Shown in pieces: positions 24,401 to 36,436 of a stretch of 64,000 nt of DNA; position 1 is the first letter of the stretch; every line of letters begins with the position of its first letter. The position numbers and the translations under genes are program-made. Under the pieces are notes generated by a model, which searched no databases, had not been told where the DNA came from, and was given only the letters and a program-made list of their open reading frames with translations. Source of the stretch: Alnus glutinosa (lineage: Eukaryota; Streptophyta; Magnoliopsida; Fagales; Betulaceae); the NCBI RefSeq assembly GCF_958979055.1, contig NC_084888.1:5040001-5104000 (forward strand). The letters run 5' to 3'.

Positions 24401-25697
24401 GCTGAAAAACTCTGGCACCTGATCAACCTTATGACGAAATAGCTTTTGTACAATGACCTTCAGGTTGGGGGTTTTTGAAACGGGGACGAAGAAAATATTG
24501 TCCTTAAATATGTCTATCCAAACAAAACGTTTAGTTTAGTTAGAAAGCTGCCACCACAATTACATTTGGTTAAATATATTGGAGAAGAGAATATTAAAGA
24601 GAGAAGGGAGAGAGAGAGAGAGAAGAGAGAGAGAGGAAGCACATATGGGTTACATCTTTACTATATTGAAGTATATCAAACAAAATTAAATAGGTCTCTA
24701 TTTATAGAGAGACAATGAGTAGTGAGCACTAGCAATCAAGAAGATATGAGAATTGCCTTCAAAGGCAATAATTCCACAGTATGACAAGTTGCAAAAACAC
24801 AACAATGACTGTTGAAAGAGTAAAACAAAAGAATGAACCTAAAGCAGCAATAGCCTATCAATGTTTTTACCTACTGAGGCAGATTTGTTTCTAGCAATAC
24901 TTCAAATACGTACTCTTGCAGAAGTTTGAATCCTCATGTGTGAATGCAACCCCATATTTTCAGTCAAAGCCAAACACCATTTTAAAGAATATGCAAATAA
25001 TATTTCCTAAAGCAGTTTACCAATTCGGAAGTAAAATCATACAAAAAAGGAATTGAGATTAACTACCTTTACTTTCCTTATCGTGACAAAGCATTTTCGC
25101 CAATGTGGTCTTCCCGCATCCTCCGGGAGCAGTCAAGACAAGCATCGACACCTCCTCTTTCAGCAGCTGCATCTTCAACTCCTTCAAAGGAAAATCCAAC
25201 CCAACAGAAAAATCAGGGGGTCCAGGAATTGAGCACAACAACCCACCATTCAGCCCGACCAAATTCATTCGCGCACGAATATCCTTCACACCCTTCAAGG
25301 TCTCCAACCCATTCCTCATATTCCAAGCCGGTAGTTCAAGCTCAAAGAACCCGAAAAGGGCCTCCTCCAACTTGCAGAGTTTTTTCGCATAACGGAACCT
25401 CATGAGGTATTTCCACCAGGGGAGCTTCGAGAACTTCCTAACGAGCTCCTCACCCTTCTCCATCTTTTCGATCAAGCCCTTTATGGCCTCTTCTGGGCGA
25501 TCAAATTCTCTGTTTGACCGTCGTATCTCTTTGACCAGTGGCTCCAATACATCTAGCGTGGATTTGAGGCGTTCGAGAAAGGATTCGAACATGCAGGTTG
25601 TGGTCATCACATCCTTAACCGTTTCATACAAAATCGAAAATACCTTTTCAAATACTGCTCCTAGAGCAGCCCCTCCAACAAGCGATCCCGATGCCAT
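21427..25697 (-). CDS. NRG1: NRG1-type helper NLR, copy B (RPW8-NB-ARC-LRR)
   Basis: Second array member. Exons in transcript order: 25697-25067, 24513-24065, 23452-23091, 22582-22377, 22268-21427; GT-AG with the same phases as the other copies; about 829 aa. The start is the Met of MASGSLVGG. An in-frame Met nine codons upstream exists, but that stretch is not shared with the other copies. P-loop GGCGKTT near 192, [33 protein letters not shown] and QHD near 496 are intact. Exon 2 is 51 bases longer than in E, mainly through 14 extra proline-containing residues (around VLPTPAPQNYP) directly before kinase-2, plus four before the exon end. Nothing shows whether this loop affects nucleotide binding. 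Intron 2 carries a MITE and intron 1 a GA microsatellite. Confidence 0.92.
23650..23892. mobile_element. hAT-like MITE in intron 2 of copy B
   Basis: The left end has AGAGCTTGTTTG and the right end the inverted equivalent CAAACAGGCTCT. The core is AT-rich. The corresponding introns of C and E lack it. Confidence 0.6.
24598..24636. repeat. (GA)n microsatellite in intron 1 of copy B
   Basis: Imperfect GA repeats of about 40 bases in the intron between exons 1 and 2. Confidence 0.85.
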
Positions 25698-27423
25698 AAC
25701 TTCGCTTCGCCAACTAACCCACAAGCTCCACTACGCGAAAACCAAAGATTTTTTGTACCCAGGAAAATCTTCGGTTTAAGAAGAAGTGGGAAACCGAAAT
25801 TCTTCCATTTCTTCACAGTTTCCTTGTGCTGATGAGGAAACGGGACAGAAGACCCAAACTTTAAGCAACTTGAGATAAAGAAGAAGAATACGTGCCCCTT
25901 CCTAGTATGGAATCGAGAATCCATCGTGTAATTGTCATCTCATGAACCCCGTAGTTTCCCGGTTTTGAGCGCATTGAACTTCGAGCCAATCTTAACGCCG
26001 TTTAATCTGGACGCTTGAAGGCTAGTGACCAACAGTCATACGAGGACGGGGGTATGTACGAATTACGATGAAGCCATGCTATAACCAAAGAGAAATATTT
26101 GGTTTTCCACTCTGCATCTCATTCTTATAATCAAGGGTGTAATAAAATGTAATAAAAATGAAATGAGAGTGTACAGTTAAACATTTTTTATAAAGAAGAG
26201 GGAAAATGTTTTTGAGAAAAGATAAAAAAAACTCCTTATACATTCACCCTCTCACATGGGATGAAGTCCATATAGTGTGGGTCTCACCTTACGTGAGACG
26301 GTGGGTGTGTAAATGATGTTTTTGTAACACTCCGTTATATTTACATAATAATTACACAATTCTTCTTATATAAGGTGAGACCAATGTGATGATGAGTCTC
26401 ACTTCATGTGAGAGAGGTTGTGTAATTGTTGTGTAAAAATATTGTGTTTATATCATTACTCAAAGAAGAGAAAATCACATATTGATGTTGTATTTGTTAA
26501 CGGTTTTTAAAGTACCTTCTTATTTGTTTTTTGAAAAAAAAAAAATAATAATTCTCAATTTTATATCATATTAAATTTCCTTTTTAAACTAAAACTAAAA
26601 AACATTTTTTAAAATCATTATCATACATATCCACATTTTGTAAGATTCTAACTTAGCTTGTGTTGTTTAATGTAAAATACTACGTTAATTTTATTTTATT
26701 TTATTTTTTTCAAATAGCGAACTTTTAAATTAAATTGGTGTTCAAAATATTTCTTGCTATTTGACTCTTATTAAAAAAGATATCTTTTCTTTTTTTGGCT
26801 CCCTATAAATTGCAACCCACCCATCCATGATCCATGATCCATGATCCATGTCAAAAATCCCACATTCCTATTCATTTATAACAAAATTAATGGATTTCAT
26901 TCAAATTCACACTAACGTTGTAAAAATTTGGAGCCACTAATAAAATCAGCAAGAGGGGTGAAACATTGGTGAGTCGGTGACAGCAGTTTGAGTCCTTATG
27001 CTTCCTTCTTTTGTTCTTTCATTTTTTGAAGGAGCCAAGAAATTATAATGAAATTTAGAAATCTTGGAAATGACGTAGGACTGAAATTACTAGGCATTTC
27101 AATGCCTGAGGAACTTGCAAACTGCATATCTGTGAGTGGCATCAAATTATTGAATTTTCCAGAGCCAAAACCTTACTTTTCTTTGTTAAAAGCATGAGAA
27201 AATCAAAATCATTTGCACTTCATGTGTTATAGGGCACGTTTTGATTGAAATTATGACATATTTATTGACTTATCCCTTTTCAAGGTACATCATGATATAT
27301 ATATATACTGCAATCCCTCAAATTTAGCCTTTTTATTTTTTTGGGTGTACTAATCCACTTAAGTTTCATTCTCTTTTCAGAACAAAAAATAAAGAAAGAG
27401 TGGAAGAGAGCTATACTTATCCT
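25698..27423. other. Intergenic between B and C, carrying ancestral empty sites
   Basis: About 26465-27290 is homologous to the C-D and D-E intergenic blocks but lacks insertions found there. Near 26625 it reads straight through the MULE target (tacatatcc), and near 26770 straight through the SINE target (attaaaaaag then ttcttttt...ggctccctataaattg). A short tandem repeat of atccatg (about four copies) lies near 26823-26850. No gene was seen. Confidence 0.6.
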
Positions 27424-28117
27424 TAGGGGTGGACACGGGGCGGGGCGGTGAGGATTTCCGCCCTTTTTGCCCTCGCCCCGCACCCCTACTGGTTGAGAAT
27501 TTCTCACCTGCAGTCTGCACAAAAGAAGGGGAATCTGCACTAGAACGGGTTCGTGCGGGGCGGGGGAGACACAGGGCAAGGGTGCGGGTTTAGCGGGGCA
27601 GGGCGGGTTTGGGCAAAGAAGAGGAAGATGAAGAGAGATCTGCTCTCGACGTTCCAGAATCCTATAGACAGCCAAGCGAATGAGAGATCCTTCGATCTCG
27701 ACCGGCAACCAGTACCTGTCATTACCAAAATGAAGAGAAGAGGATGAAGGAGGACGGAGGAAGAAGGACGGAGGACGGAGGATGGGGACGGAGGACAAGG
27801 ATGGAGGACGGGGACGGAGGATGGGGACTGGGTGCAGGCTGCGGCGCTAAGGCTAAAGGGTAGGAACTAGGAAGAAAAGAATGAAAAAATGAAGAGGGGC
27901 GGCGCTAGGGTTAAGAACTTATGCAGGTAAGGGGTTTTTTGTTTTATGCTTTTCTTCATGAGGGGCGGGGCGGGTCCCCGGGGTTTTAAAAAACCTCAAC
28001 CCGCAACTCGCCCAACCCCATACGGGTCTACCATTTTTGGACCCATACTCGCAAAAAAACAACTAAAAACCGAGATTTTTGGGGTGGGGCGGATCCATGG
28101 GTTTTTGCCCACCCCTA
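27424..28117. mobile_element. Non-autonomous hAT element downstream of copy C
   Basis: Ends TAGGGGTGG...CCACCCCTA, flanked by a perfect 8-bp duplication CTTATCCT (27416-27423 and 28118-28125). The interior is GC-rich, with gcggggcggg-type subterminal repeats and a minisatellite of ggacggagga units near 27745-27835. No transposase. The equivalent positions downstream of D and E (near 36400 and 55530) have an uninterrupted target. Confidence 0.88.
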
Positions 28118-28128
28118 CTTATCCTACC

Positions 28129-28216
28129 TTTTCTTTTCTTTTCTTTTTTTCTTTCTTTCTTTCTTGTTTTCTTTTTCTTTTTATTTATTTATTTATTTAT
28201 TTATTTATTTTTTTTT
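28129..28216. repeat. Pyrimidine-rich and (TTTA)n simple repeats
   Basis: Runs of ctttt and ctttcttt followed by about eight TTTA units. Confidence 0.9.
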
Positions 28217-28472
28217 ATGAATAAAGTAGCAAGACCAATTAGACCACTATCCCCACACTTCCCCAAACAACCAGATTACAAACCAGAACAACAAATATCT
28301 CCAACAACCTTCTGCAGAATTTTCCATTCTATTCTGCAGAAACTCTTTGAATCTCATCAACAATTATATCGTTCATGCCAAAACCTCTTCCTTTATACTC
28401 CAGTTTCTACAGATTACAACATTCTACAGATACTTTATCCCACCTTGCACATTTTCCAAACAAAAACAGTTC

Positions 28473-31400
28473 TCAGAAATCATTTACGGGAAGCCAATTC
28501 AAGTTGACATCTTTTTCAGCCACCTCTACCTTTAGATTAGTCAGGTAGTCCTTAATAGGCTCCCATAACTTGGCCCTCTCTTCATCACATGTCACAAGCT
28601 CCAACTGCTCAAGATCCAAAGTAGATGTTGGCAAATGATTACGCAATCTCAAGCACCCTTCCATGTGGAGCTTCTTCAAATTATGCAACTCACCAATGTA
28701 TTTTGGCAACTTCCTAATGCTTGGGCAGTCAGATATGTCAAGAATGCTTAACTTATGAAGGCTTCTGATTGACTCTGGCAACTCCGGCAAATCAGTACAG
28801 GATTTAAGCCTTAGCACTTCCAAATTTTCCAGCTTTCCTATCTCTTCAGGCAATGCAGACAGCTTATGACAATTGGTGATGCTAAGTTTCTTAAGGGAGA
28901 CGATATCACACAGCCCAGCAGGCAATTCAGCAAGATCATTGCAATAGTCAATGTTTATCTCCTTTAGATTTGGCAATGCATCTGAAACCGGGATAGTACA
29001 ATTCCTAAAAGCCTGATCAATAGTACACATAAACAGGGATATCTTCTCCAAACTCTTCAATTGCACTGGGGAGTTGAAAAGGGAAGGAATTGAAACGTTC
29101 TCTAATCTCTTTAGAATTGGCAATGCATTTGAAACCTGGATAATATAATTTCTAAAAGCCTGACTAATATTAGACATAAACAGGGAAATCATCTCCAAAC
29201 TCTTCAGTTGCACTGGGGACTTGAAAAGGGAAGGAATTGAAACCTTCTCTAATCTGATTTTCTTTATATCGGAAAGAGATCCAAGTAGCTGAAAATTACC
29301 TAATTCAGCAGGAAAGTAGCCATAATTTGTGACAGCCAGAACCTTCAGTTTATCCATTTTCTCCACGAACTCGGGTAGCATGTAATTCTTCGTTTGAAAA
29401 TTGAGAACTAAAACCTCAACTTCGGGTGGTTCAATATTGAACCAACTTGATGAGAACGTTTCATCTGCAAACAATATCATACATGGCGTGAAAGGGTGCC
29501 AAACACTATTTTATAAGTCACAGCATGTGTAAGGACGTGTGTGGGACTGCTTGAAAGTGAGAAAGATGAACTGACCAGTTGAGATAGACAAGAGGCGTGC
29601 GCCGAGAGGTTGCCGCTGCTGTTCTGTCCAGTTGGGAAGATTGTTTCCACTTATGTCCATGATCAGTCTTTTCCTTTGTTTTATTGGCTCCTGGCTGCTC
29701 TGATGGATAGCTAGCTCTCTAAGAAGATCATGTTGCAAGACGAAGTCTTCACTGTAGTAGTTACCAACATCACTCGCATCTTTCCTGGAAAATAAGCAAA
29801 AATTAGATTCTTTCAAGAGATTCAAATTCTTTAGTCTTCCACATGAAATTTATTTCCATGACTATGCATCAAAATGAAGACTTTTATAACATAGGTAAAA
29901 GAAATCAACACAATGAATATGTTTAAGATAATTAAACTCAAGCATCTATGAGACAAGCCGCATAAAGGCAAAGATCATAGAGGAAATGCTCCATTAGTTC
30001 TAGCTGGTATAACTTTCCTTCTTTCTAGTAGTTGGCTTTCCACGTGGATATCCATTGGCTAGTATGAAAAATAGTACTTTGAGAATCAACAGGTCAAATA
30101 AGCTATAATATATTGTCAACTACAATTTAAAGTTCATCAAGCTTTAAGACATGAGGATATTTTGGGCTGTCTATACAGCAGTCACAACATATTACAACTA
30201 GCAACTACCAGTGAATGCATGAAGAGAACAGTCTACAAGAAAATCACGTGATACAAAAAAAAAAAAAAAAGAAATAAAAAAGAGAGAGCCAGTATACCTT
30301 GCGACCACAAGACTAGCCAGATTCAGGCTAGTGATTTCATGTAGGTTAGCATTGGCATCGATGCCATCTTCATCTAGGTTGTATAATTCTGCCCACATAT
30401 CAATGAGGGTAGCAACAGGGATCCTTTGGTCTTCTGGAAACAAACCTAGGTCCAGGAAACAGTTCTTGATGACCTCATCATCCAAGAAATCTAGGCTCTT
30501 TTGGAGACATTTACGCAAATCGCTGTCAGAATTAAGGATAGAACGATCACTAGACAATTTCTTCACCCTACTGTACCAGACCTCTGCTGACTTCCCACAT
30601 AGTGATTTTCCAATCACTTCAACGGCCAGAGGGAACCCCCCACATAACTTCAGTATCTGCAAATGAAGGACACCAAATAAAATCAGTTATTGTTTAGAGG
30701 TTGCAGGGGTAAACATTGGCCAAGGTTGTAGTGATCTAAATCACGTCAATAGTTTGTAAATATAACAATATGGTTTGGTACGTCTACTTTTTCTTTATTC
30801 TCTTATGTTTTGGGGACAAATGGTATATAAGAAACAAAACAAGCAACTGAAGCAAGTATAAATTCATGCATAAGTATGCAAACATGATTTTGGCAGGTAG
30901 CCATGGTAATATGTACTTATTAAAACAAGCAATGACATCATGTATTTATTTTTTTTCTCTCATATACATTCATTTCCAAAAAAGTACGATGACAGATAAC
31001 ATTAAACTTATTTCATAAATATATATCATAGGCTGGCAAAGTACCTTTTTGATAACTTCATCTGGAATCAAAGAGCTTCGATCCTGCAGGCCTGCTGAGT
31101 GATGAAAAAGAGTCATTGCATCTTTATCATTTAATGGTTGTAATTTATATGTAAAGCGAAATCTTGGAAATGCCGCTCTTGAAGTCATAAGAATCTTGAA
31201 ATTTGGCATATGAAACTTAAACTTCTCAAGAAGGGATTCTGATCCAGACCAGACATCATCCAGAATCAACAATATAGATCCTTCAATTCGATTTTTCAGC
31301 AGTTGCTCCAGCTGGTAGACTGCATCTTCATTAGTTTGAAACTCAGGCCCCTGAAAACCCATATGATGAAATAGTCTATCTACAATGACCTTCCAGTTTG

Positions 31401-32614
31401 GAGTTTCTGAGACAGGGACGAAGAAAATATTCTTCTCAAATATGCCTATCCAAATACAATGTGGTTAGAAAGCTGCCACCAAAATCCCATTTCACGTTTG
31501 ATTACATTTGCACACAGGCTATACAAAACGACGAAGTCATAAGAAAGGAACTCCAAAACCCAATCATAAGCAAATTCTAAAACAATGCCACCAATTATGT
31601 AGATATGAAATAGCTTTTTCCTTTCTTTTCTTTTACTACTCTTCTATGACAGTAATTCCAATGTACTACACGTTTCAAAAACACTAAAATGACTGTTGAA
31701 AGAGCAAATCAAAAGAATGAACCTGACTTATCTATTGCCTACCAATGTTTTACCTAATGAGACACAAATCTATTTCTAACTATCTTTCAATTATGCTTGC
31801 AGAAATTTGAATCCTCAGCAATGAATGCAATCCCATTCAATTGAGTCAAAGCCAGAAAAAATAACATTCTATGTAATTTGCTTTTGGTAACACCTGACCA
31901 AAGGGTTTACTCTTTAAAAGGATCCATATCGTAGTTTAGAGAGTGGAAATAATATATCCTGAAGCACTTGGCTATTAGGAAGTAAGATTATACAAAAAAG
32001 AAATGAATTTGTGATGAACTACCTTTAATTTCCTCATCCTGACAGAGCATTTTTACCAATGTGGTCTTCCCGCATCCTCCAGGAGCAGTCAATACAAGCA
32101 CCGACACCTCCTCCTTCAGCAGCTGCATCTTCAACTTCTTCATATGCACATCGAATCCAACAATAAAATCAGGAGGACGGGGAACCGCGCATGACACCCC
32201 GCCATACCTCACGACCAAACTATTCTGACGGATAGCATTCACACCCGCCAAAGTCTCAACCTGAAAGAACCTGCCAATGTCCTCTTCCAACTCGCAGAGT
32301 TTGCTCAAGTACTGGGATTTCATGCGGTAGTTCCACCAACTGATTTTTGAGCACTTCAAAACGAGCTCCTTTCCCTTATTCATTTCTTCGATCAACCTCT
32401 TTACTTCCTCTCCCCGGCGATCCACTTGTCTGTTTAAACATCTTATCTCTTCAACCAATGGCTTGACAGAATCCAGCGTGGATTGGAGGCGTTTGAGAAT
32501 GGATTTGAACATACGGGCTTCCTTTACCGCATCCTGAACTGCTCCAGACAACAGTGAAAATGCCTCTCCGAATACTGCTCCCAGAGCAGCCCCTCCAATC
32601 AATGCTGCTGCCAT
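28473..32614 (-). CDS. NRG1: NRG1-type helper NLR, copy C (RPW8-NB-ARC-LRR with duplicated LRR segment)
   Basis: Third array member. Exons in transcript order: 32614-32023, 31445-31045, 30656-30298, 29784-29576, 29464-28473; GT-AG; about 850 aa, the longest copy. P-loop GGCGKTT near 179, [35 protein letters not shown] and QHD near 468 are all present. Exon 1 lacks 13 codons of the RPW8-NB linker (QAWNxRNxLETL region) that A, B and E have; D shares this loss. Exon 5 is 147 bases longer than in D and E because an LRR segment is tandemly duplicated in frame (28972-29118 and 29119-29265). At the start of exon 3 it has LCGGFPLAVEV where the others have a (V/G)[10 protein letters not shown] form. 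The reading frame is intact throughout. Confidence 0.93.
28972..29265 (-). repeat. Two-copy 147-bp tandem duplication inside the LRR exon of copy C
   Basis: Units 28972-29118 and 29119-29265 are alignable end to end, each 49 codons long, and keep frame. Each encodes an LRR stretch beginning near VSIPSLF and passing through SLFM to QAFRN. The other copies have a single unit here. The two units differ at several positions, so the duplication is not extremely recent, or it has diverged under selection. Confidence 0.9.
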
Positions 32615-33084
32615 TACTTTGCTTGGCTAACAAACCCAAAAGCTCCAATATGGGGAAAAGAAAAGAAAGCAAAGATTTTGTACCCAATTTATATGGTACC
32701 CAAGAAAAAAAAGGCATCCGTCTCCTCAACTATGCCCACAAATTAAAAAAAAAAAAATGTGGAAACCGATTTTTGTCTCAAATTCATCCATTTCTTCACA
32801 GTTTCCTTGTACGTGCTGATGAGGAAATGGGACAGAAGGCTCAAACTTACGGAATTTGAGATGAAGAAGAATAAATGCGACTTCGTTATATGGAATCGAG
32901 AATGAATGAAACTGTCATCACATGAACCCCGAAGTTTCCGAGTTTGAGCGCATGCGCATTGACTTCGAGTCTTCGACGAAGAAGCACGCAACTGCGTTTA
33001 TTTGGAACAACAATTATTGTCCGACGTCCGTGTATACCTCACCACTACCACATCTTTAAGTCTTAACGCCGTTAACTTTGGAAG

Positions 33085-33225
33085 CTTTCGTCCGTTTGGG
33101 TGAATTTGAATATTATTTAAATTTATTGTGCGAATTACGAAGTTTAATTTTATAAAATAAAATTTAAAATTATTTTAAAAAAATAAAATATTATTCAAAA
33201 TAATCTTCAAAACAAACACACCATT
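33085..33225. mobile_element. hAT-like MITE private to the C-D block
   Basis: About 140 bases starting near cgtccgtttgggtg and ending aaacaaacacacc. It interrupts sequence that is continuous at the homologous D-E position (near 46083). Confidence 0.6.
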
Positions 33226-34125
33226 GATCATTCTCCGAAATCTCTGGTGGCTTTAGTAAAGTTCGTTAAGTTGAATATTTTTTATTTTTATTCATTTATT
33301 ATTATATATATATAATTTTTAGTAATTGTACGAAGTGATTTATATGATATAAAGTATAAAATTTTTTTATAGTGTACCATAGTAAATTTTGTTATTTAAA
33401 TAGTATGAAAAAATTATTGTTATGATATAAAAATTAAAAAAAGTTAAAATATTTTGATATTAATTATTTTTTTAAAAAATGAAAATAAATGAAGAGAATG
33501 GAGTGTTAGACTGTTAGTTACCAAACACCACCTCGTCTCATGTCTCAGTGTCTCTCTTCTCTAAATCTATTATTAAATACGTGAGTTTACCGAGATGCAT
33601 ATACATAAGAATAAAGAAACCAAACATTTTTTTTAAAAAAATTTCTTAAAAATTAGTTTGTAGAAAATTTTATACAAATCTATATTTAAAATATAATATG
33701 TCCTTAATCATGTGAGAATATATATATATTTCTTTAAAAGTATGTGCTTGTCACACGTTTTTTTTTTTAATGAGATATGTTTGGTGTTATTCTTTTGTAC
33801 TTTTTTTTTTTTTTGGCAAATCTACCGTTAAATCTATGAAATTCACCTGTGATCCCGCATATTAGATTCAATAGTAAATTTGAACATTTCTTATAGGGAG
33901 ATGGACAAGAGATATAAAAGAAAATTAAATAAAGCATTTCTCTTTTTTAATAACGTAAAATATGACACATATTACTTTTAGAAACTGATTTCTAAGAATT
34001 TCCTAAAAAAACAATTGTATTCTTTTTTATTTTTGCTAACAACTACCAAGCGTCATACAAGGATTCAGGTATGTTTGATGTTCTTGTTTGTTAATGGTTT
34101 TTAAAATAATACCTTTTAATTTTGG

Positions 34126-34618
34126 AAAAAATCATATTTAACCCCTAAGTTTTCATTTGATTTGAATTTAGTTATTGTGTTTCAATTTTAAGAATAAGAT
34201 TTTTAAGTTTTATTCAAGTTTTAAATTGGTCCCTCTATTATTTTACTGTCAAAGTTACTGATTTTATATTTGTCACGTGTGTCTCATTTGACACGATAGG
34301 GTCTATCTCAGTATCAAAGTTAATAGTTTTCCTCTAACGCTACAAATCTACAAGATTAAAAATGACAAATAAGATGATTTTTGTTTTTGAAGTTGAAGTT
34401 GGGGTCTTTTGTCTTTGTTTTTTTATGGATGATTTAACACTTAATGATATGACATTGAGATACACGTGATATATGACAAACTATTTATTTTTACAAAAAA
34501 ATGATAAAGGGGCCTATTTAAAATTAGGGCAAAATCTAAGGACCTTATTCTTGAAATTAAAAACTTAATGACTAAATTCAAATCAAATAAAAACATAGGA
34601 GTTGAATATGATTTTTTT
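34126..34618. mobile_element. Inverted-repeat element (C-D copy)
   Basis: The left arm near 34126-34180 (atcatatttaacccctaag then gatttgaatttag) recurs inverted at 34565-34618. The B-C interval lacks it, while the D-E block has the same element at 47821-48340. The superfamily is not resolved. Confidence 0.65.
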
Positions 34619-34639
34619 CTTAATTTTTTTTATGTTTTG

Positions 34640-34673
<34 letters not shown>

Positions 34674-34754
34674 CCTTCTAAATTTGTGTCATATTAAAAT
34701 ACTTTTTTAAACTAAAACTAAAAAAAAAAATTAAAATCATTATCATACATATTC

Positions 34755-35064
34755 GGGTTAAATACCTTACATACCTATGTGGTTTAAAAAATTTATTTTT
34801 TGGCCCATCAGTTTTCATTTTTTTCATAGGTAATACATGTGTTATGGGAAAAGACGGAGATGGTACCTCTATCCATTTTTTCCGTTTAAAACTGACGGAT
34901 TTCCACGTCAACAACACATGACACCATTAAATTTAAGACACGTGGGCCCATATATATATATTTTTTTAGGCCACCCCAAAAACTGGCCTTTGGGGGTGGC
35001 TCAGACACCCCTACAAATTTTATTTTTTTATTTTATTTTTTATTTTTTAAAAAAGAAAACTGAA

Positions 35065-35112
<48 letters not shown>

Positions 35113-35273
35113 GAATTGCTGACATGGAAATCAGTTAGTTTTGAACAGAAAAATGGACGGAGGTACCTTTATCTTTTCCCATAGCACAGGTACTACATAT
35201 GAAAAAAATGAAAACTGAGGAAGCAAAAAAAATAAAGTTTTTAAACCACATGGGGCAACAAAGTATTTAACCC
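34755..35273. mobile_element. MULE with long TIRs (C-D copy)
   Basis: Begins GGGTTAAATAC and ends GTATTTAACCC, with inverted similarity continuing inward for about 150 bases. The flanking 9-base repeats are tacatattc (34746-34754) and tacatatcc (35274-35282), one mismatch. The core includes a TA microsatellite and a ggtggc-rich stretch. The B-C interval has the empty target near 26625. Confidence 0.85.
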
Positions 35274-35428
35274 TACATATCCACATTTTTTAAGATTCTA
35301 ACTTAGCTTATATTGTCTAATGTAAAATACTTCGTTAAATTTTATTTATTTATTTAAAAAAAGAAGCTAACTTTTAATTTAAAACTGATGTACAAAATAT
35401 TTTCTGCGTATTAAAAAAGCTACCTTTT

Positions 35429-35533
35429 GTCTTTAAGGGATAGCTCAATCGGTTGGAGACTATGCCTTATGAAGCGGAGGTCACTAGTTTGAATTCTCTC
35501 TTCCTCTTTTGTGTGGACATGTAAATAATAAAA
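35429..35533 (+). mobile_element. tRNA-derived SINE (C-D copy)
   Basis: A pol III-like box A (TAGCTCAATCGG, 35441-35452) and a degenerate box B (near 35480-35494) lie in a 105-base body that ends in an A-rich tail. A perfect 16-base direct repeat aaaaaagctacctttt flanks it (35413-35428 and 35534-35549). It is not a functional tRNA: no cloverleaf can be drawn beyond the head. The B-C interval lacks it. Confidence 0.8.
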
Positions 35534-36436
35534 AAAAAAGCTACCTTTTTTTTTTTTTTTTTTTGACTCCCTATAAATTGCAACGCACCCATCCATGTCA
35601 AAAACCCCACACTTCTGTTCGTTTATGTCAAAATTAATGGATTTCATTCAAATTCAGCTAGAGCGGTGAAACATTGGTGACAGCAGTTTTGAGTCCTTAT
35701 GCTTCCTTCTTTTGTTCTTTCATTTTTTTAAGGAGCCAGGAAATTATAATGAAATTTAGAAATCATGTAAATGACATAGGATTGAAATTACTAGCCATTC
35801 AAAGCCTGAGGCCGCCCTTGCAAACTGCATCTAATTCTCAGATATTATCTGTGAGTGGCATCAAATTATTGAATTTTTCAGAGCCAAAACCATACTTTTT
35901 CTTTGTTGAAAGCATAAGAAAGTCAAAATCATTTGTTATAGGGCATGTTTTGAATGAAATTATGAAATTATGAAATGAAATCAATCAGTCTGCAGAACAG
36001 GAAAGGATCACAACAGCTACTAAAGATGCACAAAAGGAAAGTCTCCCCTGCTCTGTCAATGCATCAAGAAAGGAAAGAAGAAATATAGCAGCAGCTTACA
36101 AGGAAATATGCAATTCAAATATGCCTTGTAATTGACAAATCCAAAAATCTTTGAATTGTCCTAATGTATATTCACACATTCCTTATGTTCTTATTTTCCT
36201 TACACTCTTACACTGTATGTATAAATATGCCTCGGACATTATTGTATTACTCACTTGAATAAAATCCTCCATTTGTCACTTATATTTTCACTGCAGTCCC
36301 ACAAATTTACCCTTTTTTTTTAGGTGTACGAACCCACTTCAGTTTCATTCTCTTTTCAGAACAAAAGGCAAAGAAAGAGTGGAAGAGAATGGTATACTTT
36401 ATCCAACCTTCCACATTTTCCAAACAAAAACAGTTC

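Larger units (their letters stand above)
32615..36436. repeat. C-D intergenic block, paralogous to the D-E block
   Basis: Aligns colinearly with 45607-55573. It shares the 5' leader of copy C/D, an inverted-repeat element, a MULE, a tRNA-derived SINE, a conserved stretch around 35690-35950, and an inserted segment at about 35990-36290 just before the LRR exon. Differences are later insertions: a MITE here at 33085-33225, and two LINEs and a solo LTR in the D-E block. No gene was seen. Confidence 0.85.

Noticed and set aside
25698..25724. Earlier Met start for copy B (and 59529 for copy E)
   Set aside because: The upstream residues are not shared between copies, while the MAxxLxGxAALG start is.
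35437..35500. Possible tRNA gene
   Set aside because: Box A is good, but box B is degenerate, no cloverleaf forms, and target duplications with an A tail show a SINE.
35674..35973. Conserved frame shared by three intergenic blocks (MKFRNH...)
   Set aside because: The conservation is explained by segmental duplication. The frame differs in extent between copies, and the B-C copy lacks part of it.
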